From positions 1,426,001 through 1,490,000 of the forward strand of contig NZ_VSRV01000001.1 of NCBI RefSeq assembly GCF_008122525.1: a stretch of 64,000 nucleotides of DNA, written 5' to 3'. Under the pieces are notes generated by a model, which worked only from the letters and a program-made list of their open reading frames with translations, was not told the origin of the DNA and searched no databases. The translations under genes were made by a program, and so were the position numbers. Source of the DNA: Marinomonas sp. IMCC 4694 (GTDB lineage Bacteria; Pseudomonadota; Gammaproteobacteria; Pseudomonadales; Marinomonadaceae). Position 1 is the first letter of the stretch; the number at the start of each line of letters is the position of its first letter. This document shows positions 15,905 through 23,965 of this stretch, piece after piece.

Positions 15905-16819
15905 ATGAAAGTGACAAATATTCCGTTTATGGCAATGCGCAAAATCGTGGCTCTGTTTTCGATTGCGTTGATCCTGATTTCTATTGGTTCATTAGCGACC
16001 AAAGGGTTGCAGTTTGGTTTGGACTTTACTGGCGGTACGCTGGTAGAAGTCTCTTATCAAGAGGCACCTAGTTTAGATGACGTTCGGGCGTTGCTCGGCA
16101 ATAACGGTTACAGCGATGTGGTTGTGCAAAATTTTGGTTCACCTACTGATGTTGTTGTGCGTATGGCGAATTCCTATACGCCAACGTTGGGTGATGAGGT
16201 GTTAGCCACGCTGCAAAATCAAGGCTCTAACGAAGTTTTATTGCAGCGCTCAGAGTTTGTTGGTGCGCAAGTGGGTGAGGAGTTGCGCGAGCAAGGCGGC
16301 TTGGGGATGTTACTGGCGTTGGCCATCGTGATGATTTACGTTGCGGTGCGATTCCAGTTTAAATTCTCACTCGCTTCAGTGGTCGCTTTGATACACGATG
16401 TGATTATTACGTTGGGTTTTTTCTCATTATTTGATGTGGAATTTGATCTTACGGTATTGGCGGCGTTGTTGGCGGTAGTGGGGTATTCGTTGAACGATAC
16501 GATCGTTGTGTGCGACCGAATACGGGAAAACTTCCGTATTATGCGCGACACAGAACCGTATGATTTGATTAATGAGTCAATCAATCAGACACTAGGTCGT
16601 ACTTTAATTACCTCTTTAACCACCTTGTTTGTGTTGATCGTGTTGTTTGTGGCTGGTGGTGAAGCTATCCATAATTTCTCGATGGCGCTTTTGGTGGGTA
16701 TTGTGATCGGGACGTATTCTTCTATTTTTGTTGCAGCTAATTTGTTGTTGGCACTGGGCATAAAGAGAGAAGACCTTATACCCGCTCCAAAAGAAGAGTT
16801 GGAAGACGATTTGCCATAA
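15905..16819 (+). CDS. secF: Protein translocase subunit SecF
   Basis: SecF pairs with SecD as an RND-type complex. The 304-residue protein has a first membrane segment (about 10-29), the periplasmic P1-like motif GLDFTGGTLVEVSY, and five C-terminal segments containing VVGYSLNDTIVVCDRIREN and RTLITSLTTLFVL. AGGAGAG precedes the ATG. It ends the export operon, and a strong terminator follows. Confidence 0.96.
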   Translation: MKVTNIPFMAMRKIVALFSIALILISIGSLATKGLQFGLDFTGGTLVEVSYQEAPSLDDVRALLGNNGYSDVVVQNFGSPTDVVVRMANSYTPTLGDEVLATLQNQGSNEVLLQRSEFVGAQVGEELREQGGLGMLLALAIVMIYVAVRFQFKFSLASVVALIHDVIITLGFFSLFDVEFDLTVLAALLAVVGYSLNDTIVVCDRIRENFRIMRDTEPYDLINESINQTLGRTLITSLTTLFVLIVLFVAGGEAIHNFSMALLVGIVIGTYSSIFVAANLLLALGIKREDLIPAPKEELEDDLP

Positions 16820-16844
16820 TATTGGTCTGAGTTTATTAAGATAT

Positions 16845-16873
16845 AAAAAGCCTGCTTTTGAGCAGGCTTTTTA
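16845..16873. terminator. Bidirectional terminator between secF and psd
   Basis: The stem AAAAAGCCTGCT/AGCAGGCTTTTT has a four-base loop and T-runs in both directions. It separates two convergent genes. Confidence 0.92.
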
Positions 16874-16912
16874 TTGTGTGTAAGCTGTGAGTTGTGGTGA
16901 AAAGCGACGTGA

Positions 16913-17773
16913 TTACTTTTCGATTACAGTGCCAAAAGGCATGCCCATTTTCGTGGGGGTTTCAGCTTGAAGAGCGTCGTCCCAGTTAACCGCGTCTTTG
17001 CCAAATAAGACAATAGCGGTTGAGCCAAGTTTGAATCTGCCTATTTCCTCGCCTTTCTTGATCTCAATATTGTTAAGGTCTTGGTAATCCCAAGTCACAA
17101 CGTTTTTACTGAATGGTGTAACTTGTCCAGCCCAGACAGTCTCTATGCTGGCGACTATCATAGCGCCGACCAAGATAACCGCCATGGGACCGGCTTCCGT
17201 ATCAAATAGACAGACGGTGCGTTCGTTGCGCGCGAAGACGTTAGGGATTTGTTCAGCCGTTACCTTGTTGACAGAAAAAAGTTTACCCGGGATGTGTATC
17301 ATTTTGGTGAGCTTCCCCGTGAGCGGCATGTGGACGCGATGGTAATCTTTTGGTGATAAATACACCGTCGCGAATGAGCCACCGAGAAACTGAGTCGACA
17401 ATGAGGCATCGCCCCCTAATAGGGTTGTTAGGCTGTAGGTATGGCCCTTAGCTTGCAAAAGTGTGCCATGTTTAATCTGACCAAGTTGGCTAATGGCGCC
17501 ATCTGCAGGGCATGCGATGCTGCTTGCGCCCTCGCATATGGGGCGTAATTCAGCTCGAATTTCACGGGTAAAAAAATCATTAAAGTTACGGTATGAGCGC
17601 GGATCGCTGTTGACTGCTTCTGTCATGTCGACTAAGTATTTTTTAATAAACTGACGAATAAAGGTGTTTTTTACCCATGTGTTCTCACATTCTGCTACTT
17701 GACCAATAATGCGAGATAATGTTTTTTGTGGGGTTATGTGTTGAGCGAAGGCAAAAAGTTGATCTTTCGTCAC
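16913..17773 (-). CDS. psd: Phosphatidylserine decarboxylase proenzyme
   Basis: Psd converts phosphatidylserine to phosphatidylethanolamine at the inner membrane. The 286-residue proenzyme has the self-cleavage motif LGST, with cleavage between G250 and S251, where serine becomes the pyruvoyl group. The catalytic partners are D91 (PADG) and H148 (DYHRVHMP). Its length matches the PSD-B type I family. The start is a GTG, with TAGGAAT about 9 bases upstream. It is transcribed in the same direction as the HDOD gene and rsgA. Its substrate comes from PssA, encoded near the start of the window. Confidence 0.95.
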   Translation of the reverse strand: MTKDQLFAFAQHITPQKTLSRIIGQVAECENTWVKNTFIRQFIKKYLVDMTEAVNSDPRSYRNFNDFFTREIRAELRPICEGASSIACPADGAISQLGQIKHGTLLQAKGHTYSLTTLLGGDASLSTQFLGGSFATVYLSPKDYHRVHMPLTGKLTKMIHIPGKLFSVNKVTAEQIPNVFARNERTVCLFDTEAGPMAVILVGAMIVASIETVWAGQVTPFSKNVVTWDYQDLNNIEIKKGEEIGRFKLGSTAIVLFGKDAVNWDDALQAETPTKMGMPFGTVIEK

Positions 17774-17813
17774 GTGCTATATTCCTATTAAAAGTGAATG
17801 AAAAGTTCAGCGT

Positions 17814-19286
17814 TCAGACGCCAATCTGACTGATTAATGACGCTGTTATTTTAAAGTTTGTGTAGTCCTGCTCGCTGAATTGACCTTGCGTTTCGAGCCA
17901 CAATATCACCATTTCTCGGTCCGTTACTAAAGTCGATGCCAGTATTAATTGGCTGTTTTTGCTAAGCAATTGGATAGCATTGGGTGGCAGTTCTTGTTGC
18001 ATTTTTATGAATGCGTGGCCTGAAAAATGCGCCGCCGATCGTTTTTTACTTAGCGTGCTAAACACGGCCGAGGGCGCGTCCCACTTTACATATTTGATGG
18101 CTTCAGTGGGGTAGCCGTATTGAAGTATAGGCGAGAGTTTGTTGTTGATGTGTTTGAAAACAATGCACGCTTTTGCATGCGGTATGGCTTTGAGTAGTGT
18201 TTTAAGTGCCATGTTTGCTTTTTGTTTTGTATCAAAAATAGCGTGCTTACCGAGCGCTTTTTTGAGTGCTGCGATGGGCGATAATGGTGCGGCTGAGGTA
18301 TCTGTGTTGATGTACAGTTCTGGGTCGATGAGTTGTTGCGCTAATGAATATTCTCCCCATTTGCTAAACTGTCTGGCGGCTTCAATGCTGGCTAAATGGG
18401 TGATATGAGAAACGTCGGCAGTGCGTCTATGCATTACGGTTGCAACAACACGGTATAAAAAAGGCAAATTTTTTGAGTCCCACTTCATTAATTTGGCCTC
18501 ATGGGCTACTTGGTTAGCGCAATATGAAAAGACCATGGGGTTGTTAATTAAAATGGTGAGGCGCTGATTTTTTGTGAATTCTGGCAGTGTATTTGGATTG
18601 TGAGCCAGCCGAGCAAGTGTTTGAAGTTCGCTCGCATTGGGTATGTTGTTTGTTAGTAGGGCGTCGGTGATTTTTTTGGGCGTGTACCACTGGCGATAAA
18701 GATGAGTGGCGAGTTCGTCAATTCTACAACCTAGCGCGCTCATTTCTGCTTGATTGGATTTGTTACCCTGTTTGAGCTTAAGTCTAATCGTCAGCATGGC
18801 GGGTCGTGCATAGAACCATAATAGCCACCTTACAACATCACGAAACAACGTAATCCAGAAAATATCTTCTGTAATATTGGTGTGTTTTTCCGCTGCCCAG
18901 TGTTTTGCAATGGTTGCGGCATCGTAACTGGTTTGTATTTCATTTAAGAAAGAGACGATGTGGGGCGTATTTTCAGTGGCACTTAGACGGTAAGGCGCAA
19001 GGGAAGGGAAAAGCCTTTTAATGCCGTTGGTGCCTATAATAGCGGCCGCGTGAATGGGGCTTTTTATATCATTGTCTTTGTTTGAAATAACTCTATTTGC
19101 TTCGTTTAGGATAGAAAAGGCCAATAATGGGTCTGACATGATGCAGGCTGATATTTCATTTGGCGTGTTCTCTTCTGCCTCTATTTCATTTTTAAGGCGC
19201 AGTAATGTGCTCCCTCTAACGGGGATCTTTTTTGATTTCAAAAAATGCAGCCATTCATTGAGGCCTGAAGGTGTTTTGTCTTTCAT
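17814..19286 (-). CDS. HDOD-domain protein with C-terminal GAF-like region
   Basis: The 490-residue soluble protein begins with an HDOD domain (about 15-210): SDPLLAFSILNEANR is followed by IKSPIHAAAIIGTNGIKRLFPSL. This fold resembles HD phosphohydrolases but has lost the metal-binding HD residues, and it is used in signalling. Residues about 340-490 look like a GAF-type sensor domain (ALKTLLKAIPHAKACIVFKHINNKLSPIL and VTDREMVILWLETQGQFSEQDYTNFK). The same architecture occurs in pseudomonad proteins next to rsgA/orn/psd, so the position may be conserved. The ligand and partner are unknown. Confidence 0.8.
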   Translation of the reverse strand: MKDKTPSGLNEWLHFLKSKKIPVRGSTLLRLKNEIEAEENTPNEISACIMSDPLLAFSILNEANRVISNKDNDIKSPIHAAAIIGTNGIKRLFPSLAPYRLSATENTPHIVSFLNEIQTSYDAATIAKHWAAEKHTNITEDIFWITLFRDVVRWLLWFYARPAMLTIRLKLKQGNKSNQAEMSALGCRIDELATHLYRQWYTPKKITDALLTNNIPNASELQTLARLAHNPNTLPEFTKNQRLTILINNPMVFSYCANQVAHEAKLMKWDSKNLPFLYRVVATVMHRRTADVSHITHLASIEAARQFSKWGEYSLAQQLIDPELYINTDTSAAPLSPIAALKKALGKHAIFDTKQKANMALKTLLKAIPHAKACIVFKHINNKLSPILQYGYPTEAIKYVKWDAPSAVFSTLSKKRSAAHFSGHAFIKMQQELPPNAIQLLSKNSQLILASTLVTDREMVILWLETQGQFSEQDYTNFKITASLISQIGV

Positions 19287-19385
19287 AGCTTATTACGTAA
19301 TGACTCGCTTAATAACGGCGGTTTGAGCGTGTTTTTTTAGACACATTGCTACCCTATCTTACACATCGGTACCTAAACAAGTCTG

Positions 19386-20420
19386 TTAAAACGCATTATT
19401 GTCTCGAATGGACTGCTTGATTCTCAAGAAACTTTGAAAACGGTGCTCGGTGATTTCGTTGTTTGCCAGAGCCTCTAATATGGCGCAGCCCGGTTCTTTT
19501 TCATGAGCACAATCACGGAATCGACAATAGCCGATATGCGGCCGAAACTCGATAAATCCGTTTAACAATTCATCTTCCGAAATATGCCATAGGCCAAACT
19601 CGCGTATGCCTGGTGAATCGATCAGATCACCGCCTTTGGGCATGTGAAATAGGCGTGCGGTGGTGGTGGTATGCACACCTTTTTTTCTTTTTTGAGATAA
19701 TTCACCAACGCTGATGTCGATGCCGGGCAATAAGGTGCCAATCAGCGATGATTTGCCGACCCCAGATTGCCCCACAAAAACACTGGTTTTATTTTGTAAA
19801 AAGTCATAGAGCGCTTCCATACCGGCTTGATTTTTTATGGACGTTCTGATGATGTTATAATGCAGATCTTCATAGGTTTTTAACAGCAGATCCAAATCGT
19901 TTTGGTTGCTGTCGTCTATTAGGTCACATTTGTTGAGCAGTATAACGGGCGGAATACCGACGGTTTCCGCCGCGACTAAATAGCGGTCTATCAGGTTGGC
20001 GTGGGCGACAGGTTCCGCAGCAATCACCACGACAATGTGATCTATGTTGGCGGCGACAGGCTTGAGTCTGCCGTGCATATCGGGGCGTGACAGTGAGGTG
20101 TGTCTGGGCGTGGTGGCAACAACAACACCGCCCTCATTTTGTTTGGGACGCCAGACCACCTTGTCGCCGGTGACAAGCTGGCCAAGATTAGCGCGTAAAT
20201 TGCAGCGTGTTGATATGCCAAGAAAAGGCTCTTGCGTTCCTTCAACTTCGACTTGGGTGCCAAAATGAGAGATGATAATGCCCTCTGTTTCTGGGCCCAG
20301 GTCGGATGATTGTAACAGCTCTTCAGCAACGTCTCCGCGTTTTTGAGTGCGTTCAACACGTTCTTTGTGGATTCTTTCAATGCGCCACGTTTGTTGTTTG
20401 GTAAGTTTTCGCTTCGACAT
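19386..20420 (-). CDS. rsgA: Small ribosomal subunit biogenesis GTPase RsgA
   Basis: RsgA is a circularly permuted GTPase that checks late 30S subunit maturation. The 344 residues carry a basic N-terminal extension and OB-fold (about 35-110), then G4 NKCD, the P-loop GQSGVGKSS, G2 TTTTARLFHMP and G3 DSPGIREFGL in permuted order. The C-terminal zinc site is in CRFRDCAHEKEPGC. The E. coli protein has 350 residues. It is divergent from orn with 74 bases between them. Confidence 0.95.
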   Translation of the reverse strand: MSKRKLTKQQTWRIERIHKERVERTQKRGDVAEELLQSSDLGPETEGIIISHFGTQVEVEGTQEPFLGISTRCNLRANLGQLVTGDKVVWRPKQNEGGVVVATTPRHTSLSRPDMHGRLKPVAANIDHIVVVIAAEPVAHANLIDRYLVAAETVGIPPVILLNKCDLIDDSNQNDLDLLLKTYEDLHYNIIRTSIKNQAGMEALYDFLQNKTSVFVGQSGVGKSSLIGTLLPGIDISVGELSQKRKKGVHTTTTARLFHMPKGGDLIDSPGIREFGLWHISEDELLNGFIEFRPHIGYCRFRDCAHEKEPGCAILEALANNEITEHRFQSFLRIKQSIRDNNAF

Positions 20421-20455
20421 TAGTTTCGTCTGATTATATTGTAAGACGCATAGAG

Positions 20456-20461
20456 TATAAT
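20456..20461 (+). promoter_or_regulatory. Candidate -10 element of orn
   Basis: A perfect TATAAT lies 34 bases before the orn start codon, in the short rsgA-orn divergent gap. No good -35 box lies at the right distance, so the promoter is only partly supported. Confidence 0.4.
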
Positions 20462-20494
20462 GCTTGGCATTGATAATAAAGGACTTGGAAGATT

Positions 20495-21055
20495 ATGAGC
20501 TTAAATGAAGAGAATTTAGTGTGGATTGACCTTGAAATGACTGGGTTAGAGCCTGATACAGATACCATTATTGAGATCGCTACTGTTGTTACTGATAAAC
20601 ATCTTAATGTGTTGTCAAGGGGCCCCAGTTTGGCTATTCATCAAGATAAAGTTGTAATGGAGGCGATGGATGAGTGGTGTACGCAGCATCACGGTGCCTC
20701 TGGGTTAACGGCACGGGTATTGTCGTCTACAATTACCATGGAGCAAGCCGAAGCAGAAACCCTTCGGTTTCTTGAAAAATATGTTCCGGCGGGTAAGTCG
20801 CCTATTTGTGGCAACAGCGTGGGCCAAGATCGTCGTTTCTTATACCGCTATATGCCTAAATTAGAGGCATTTTTTCATTATCGTTACCTTGATGTGAGCA
20901 CAGTAAAAGAGCTTGCTAGGCGCTGGAAGCCAGAGGCGTTAGAGGGCTTCACTAAATCCGGCTCTCATTTGGCAATGGACGATATTTTAGAGTCCATCGG
21001 TGAGCTCAAACATTATCGCCGTACTATGTTTGGATTGGATGAGCCTTCGCAGTAA
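20495..21055 (+). CDS. orn: Oligoribonuclease
   Basis: Orn degrades 2-5 base RNA fragments and pGpG to mononucleotides. The 186-residue DEDDh exonuclease shows D12-x-E14 (WIDLEMTGL), the second acidic residue in GNSVGQDRRFL, and the final H and D in SHLAMDDILESI. The E. coli enzyme has 181 residues. AAAGGA precedes the ATG. The rsgA-orn divergent arrangement is typical of gammaproteobacteria. Confidence 0.96.
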   Translation: MSLNEENLVWIDLEMTGLEPDTDTIIEIATVVTDKHLNVLSRGPSLAIHQDKVVMEAMDEWCTQHHGASGLTARVLSSTITMEQAEAETLRFLEKYVPAGKSPICGNSVGQDRRFLYRYMPKLEAFFHYRYLDVSTVKELARRWKPEALEGFTKSGSHLAMDDILESIGELKHYRRTMFGLDEPSQ

Positions 21056-21112
21056 GGCGGTTGTCGAGTGGTGCTTTAAAAGGAGTGGCAGGGGATAATC
21101 TTCCTTTGCCCT

Positions 21113-21862
21113 TTAAATTAGATTGGAAGCGCCATCCCAAATAAGCTTAGTGCCCGTTAGGAGTAAAAAGCTATACATAAATTTGAAAAACAGCGCCGTG
21201 GAAATTCTGTAGTGCAGCCAAGCGCCTAACTGTACACCAAGGTAAGCAATGGGAATAAAACAAAGCGATAGGATGATATTGGAGCCATTGAGTTGTCCGA
21301 GCATACCGTATGGGATGAGCTTAACGTAATTAATGGCGGTAAAAATAACGGCAGACGTCGCCACATATTGTGTTTTGTCCAAATTTGCCCTGAGTAAGTA
21401 AACGCTCATTGGCGGGCCGCCAGCGTGGGCAATAAAGCTGGTGAAACCACCGAGCGCACACCAAAATTTCCCGATCAAAGTGCCCAGCGGTTTTTTAGTG
21501 TTCATATTATTTTTTCTGGGCCAAGAATTAATGGTGAATCCTACTGCAATGACTCCAACCATGATTTTTAGCCACTCAGCAGAAAACCATGATGCGGTTA
21601 ATCCTCCAATAATCACACCGGTTACGGCGGCCGGTATGCATCGAATGAGTTGATCTGTGTTCCATTTTTTCCAGAACTTTTGTACGGTAAACAGGTCCAT
21701 AATGCACAATATGGGCAGCATAATGGCAGCAGCAACAAGCGGGGGTGTTTGAAGCGAAATAAGCGGAACCGCCATTATACCAAACGCTCCTGAAAATCCC
21801 CCTTTTGAAATGCCAGTAATAAAAACGGCAATAGCGATCAATAAAATAAGAATCCAGTCCAT
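21113..21862 (-). CDS. TauE/SafE-family sulfite/anion permease
   Basis: The 249-residue protein is almost entirely membrane-spanning (about eight segments). It has the family signature GISKGGFSGAFGIMAVPLIS near the N-terminus and the repeat-like GGFTSFIAHAGGPPMSVYLL in the second half. Relatives export sulfite, sulfoacetate or other organic anions, but most are uncharacterised. GAAAGG lies before the ATG. It sits on the opposite strand between orn and tsaE, where many relatives carry nnr or queG. No sulfur metabolism gene is near, so the substrate is unknown. Confidence 0.85.
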   Translation of the reverse strand: MDWILILLIAIAVFITGISKGGFSGAFGIMAVPLISLQTPPLVAAAIMLPILCIMDLFTVQKFWKKWNTDQLIRCIPAAVTGVIIGGLTASWFSAEWLKIMVGVIAVGFTINSWPRKNNMNTKKPLGTLIGKFWCALGGFTSFIAHAGGPPMSVYLLRANLDKTQYVATSAVIFTAINYVKLIPYGMLGQLNGSNIILSLCFIPIAYLGVQLGAWLHYRISTALFFKFMYSFLLLTGTKLIWDGASNLI

Positions 21863-21996
21863 ATTAGCCTTTCAAATAAAGTGTAAAAATGCGTCATGCA
21901 TTATGTGTTATTTTCAGCGTTTTAAGAAGACTTTGGTCAAGATGAGTGCCGGCTCTATTTTAAGGGCGGCGACTAATAATTCAAAAGGTGAATAGA

Positions 21997-22449
21997 ATGA
22001 GGGTTGAAAAGCAAGTGTACGGTGAAGAAGCCATGGAGCATCTAGGTAGCCTGTTGTCTGCTATGTTAAAAGAAGGTGGGGTGGTGTATCTAAAAGGCGA
22101 TTTAGGAATGGGCAAAACGACCCTGGTGAGGGGGATGTTGAAAGGCTTGGGTTACCAAGGGCCGGTTAAAAGTCCAACCTATACTCTTGTTGAACCTTAT
22201 GATTTGCTTGGATTAGAGGTGTATCACTTTGATTTATATCGTTTGTCAAACCCTGAAGAACTTGAATATATTGGTGTTCGAGACTACTTCACGCAGAGGA
22301 GTTTGTGCTTTATTGAGTGGGCCGAGATGGGGTATGGTTTTTTGCCAGAAGCGGATTTGATTGTTTCTATAACCATGATTTCACAAGGCCGAAGCGTGAT
22401 TTTTGATGCACATACTGAAAAAGGTTGTAGTGTGCTGAGCGCTTTTTAA
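21997..22449 (+). CDS. tsaE: tRNA threonylcarbamoyladenosine biosynthesis ATPase TsaE
   Basis: TsaE is the ATPase that drives the TsaB-TsaD complex in making t6A37 in ANN-decoding tRNAs. The 150-residue protein has the P-loop GDLGMGKTTLVRGML, the threonine motif SPTYTLVEPY, the Walker-B-like YHFDLYRL and the tryptophan motif FIEWAE. The ATG at 21997 has AAGG 8 bases upstream. An upstream GTG (21988) overlaps that site. It opens the tsaE-amiB-mutL-miaA-hfq series. Confidence 0.94.
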   Translation: MRVEKQVYGEEAMEHLGSLLSAMLKEGGVVYLKGDLGMGKTTLVRGMLKGLGYQGPVKSPTYTLVEPYDLLGLEVYHFDLYRLSNPEELEYIGVRDYFTQRSLCFIEWAEMGYGFLPEADLIVSITMISQGRSVIFDAHTEKGCSVLSAF

Positions 22450-22553
22450 TTGCTCATAACGTCTTGATTTAACGGTCCCTTTACGATGAGTAAGATTGAG
22501 ATCCCTTTAATCACCAGTTATAGTGTCACGCATATACTAGCTAGCTGTCTGAT

Positions 22554-23882
22554 ATGCATAATAAATTTTGTACTTTTTTTGTCGTGTTTTTACATTCACT
22601 CGTTGCGTTAGCTTTGAGTAATGCGTTCGCGGCGGACGTCCGTGATATTCGCGTTGCTCAGCAAGAGGGTGTCACGCGCCTTGTGTTTGAGCTTTCAGCG
22701 GAGTCGGAGCACCGAATATTCCCTCTTTCTAATCCTGAGCGCATTGTCTTGGACTTGAGTGGGGTAGATCTTGATGCGTCCGTTGTGAACGGTCTATCTG
22801 CTTTGACGTCGGATGTGCTAATGCGTGTGCGTTATGCCAAACGCGATACCGGTGTGCGTTTTGTTTTGGATTTGGCGCAAAAGGCCAAAGCCAAAAGTAC
22901 TGTATTGGCCGCCAGTGGCACCTATGGGCCGCGAATTTTGGTTGAGCTTGAATATGGTGCTCGTAAGCCAGTCACGATTGTCAAAAGCCTAGCGAGTTTA
23001 TCTAAAGAGAAACGCGATATTGTTATCGCCATTGATCCTGGACATGGTGGAAAAGACCCTGGTGCGTTAGGGCAGTACAAGGTAAGAGAAAAGGATATTG
23101 TATTGTCTATTGGTAAGGAATTGGCCAAGCGCATCAATGAGACGGAAGGTTTCAAGGCAGTGATGACGAGGTCGACGGATACCTATCTTCAGCTTCGAGA
23201 TCGTTCCCGTGTGGCGCGGGAGGCGAATGCCGATTTAATGATTTCAATTCACGCGGATGCTTTTACCAAGTCCAGTGCTCGAGGGGCGTCTGTTTGGGCG
23301 CTCTCGTTAAGCGGTAAAAGCTCTGAAATGGGGCGATGGTTGGCTCAGCAGGAAAATTCTGCGGACCTTGTTGGTGGTATTTCATTAGATGATAAAGATC
23401 AATTGTTGGCGGAAGTGTTGCTTGATATGTCGATGAACTCGACGATTCAAATGAGTTTAAATGTAGGTGAAAGCGTTTTAGGGGAGATGCGAGGTGTGGC
23501 GGTGCTGCACAAAGACAGCGTTCAGCAGGCCGGTTTTGTTGTACTTAAGTCGCCCGATATTCCTTCTATACTGATTGAAACGGGTTTTGTTTCTAATAAA
23601 ACAGAAGCGAAAAACTTATCCAGTCGAGCCTACCGTATTAAATTAGCTGATTCTATTTCTCAAGGGGTGATTGATTACTTTACCAAGAACGCTCCTGACG
23701 GCACTTTAGTAGCTTGGAATCAATCGAAGCAAACCGATGATATTTATACGGTGAGTAAGGGGGATACTTTGTCGGAAATCGCTCGCCGTAATCGGGTGTC
23801 TTTGGATGTTCTTCGTCAAGTAAATCGTTTAAATAATGACGTTATTTGGATAGGTCAGAAGTTGGCTATTCCCGCCGGTTAG
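22554..23882 (+). CDS. amiB: N-acetylmuramoyl-L-alanine amidase with AMIN and LysM domains
   Basis: This periplasmic amidase splits septal peptidoglycan during cell separation. The 442 residues have a signal peptide (cleaved near residue 26, NAFA), an AMIN localisation domain (about 28-130), the zinc amidase domain (about 158-385, with DPGHGGKDPGALG and IETGFVSNKTEA) and one LysM repeat (about 395-440, YTVSKGDTLSEIARRN). The amidase domain includes a segment resembling the autoinhibitory helix of EnvC/NlpD-controlled amidases. The position before mutL matches amiB of E. coli. Confidence 0.93.
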   Translation: MHNKFCTFFVVFLHSLVALALSNAFAADVRDIRVAQQEGVTRLVFELSAESEHRIFPLSNPERIVLDLSGVDLDASVVNGLSALTSDVLMRVRYAKRDTGVRFVLDLAQKAKAKSTVLAASGTYGPRILVELEYGARKPVTIVKSLASLSKEKRDIVIAIDPGHGGKDPGALGQYKVREKDIVLSIGKELAKRINETEGFKAVMTRSTDTYLQLRDRSRVAREANADLMISIHADAFTKSSARGASVWALSLSGKSSEMGRWLAQQENSADLVGGISLDDKDQLLAEVLLDMSMNSTIQMSLNVGESVLGEMRGVAVLHKDSVQQAGFVVLKSPDIPSILIETGFVSNKTEAKNLSSRAYRIKLADSISQGVIDYFTKNAPDGTLVAWNQSKQTDDIYTVSKGDTLSEIARRNRVSLDVLRQVNRLNNDVIWIGQKLAIPAG

Positions 23883-23965
23883 CATTTACATTCTCTTGCT
23901 GTTTTTAAAAGCAGTGGCTCGCTACTCAGCTGCTTAGTACGCAGCGGCTCAATAAAAGGTCAATC

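Noticed and set aside
21810..21995. A plus-strand frame ending just before tsaE
   Set aside because: It lies mostly antisense to the permease gene, has no ribosome binding site and resembles no known protein.
23911..23950. GCAGTGGCTC and GCAGCGGCTC repeated 30 bases apart before mutL
   Set aside because: Short, imperfect and not placed like an operator; probably chance in a short gap.
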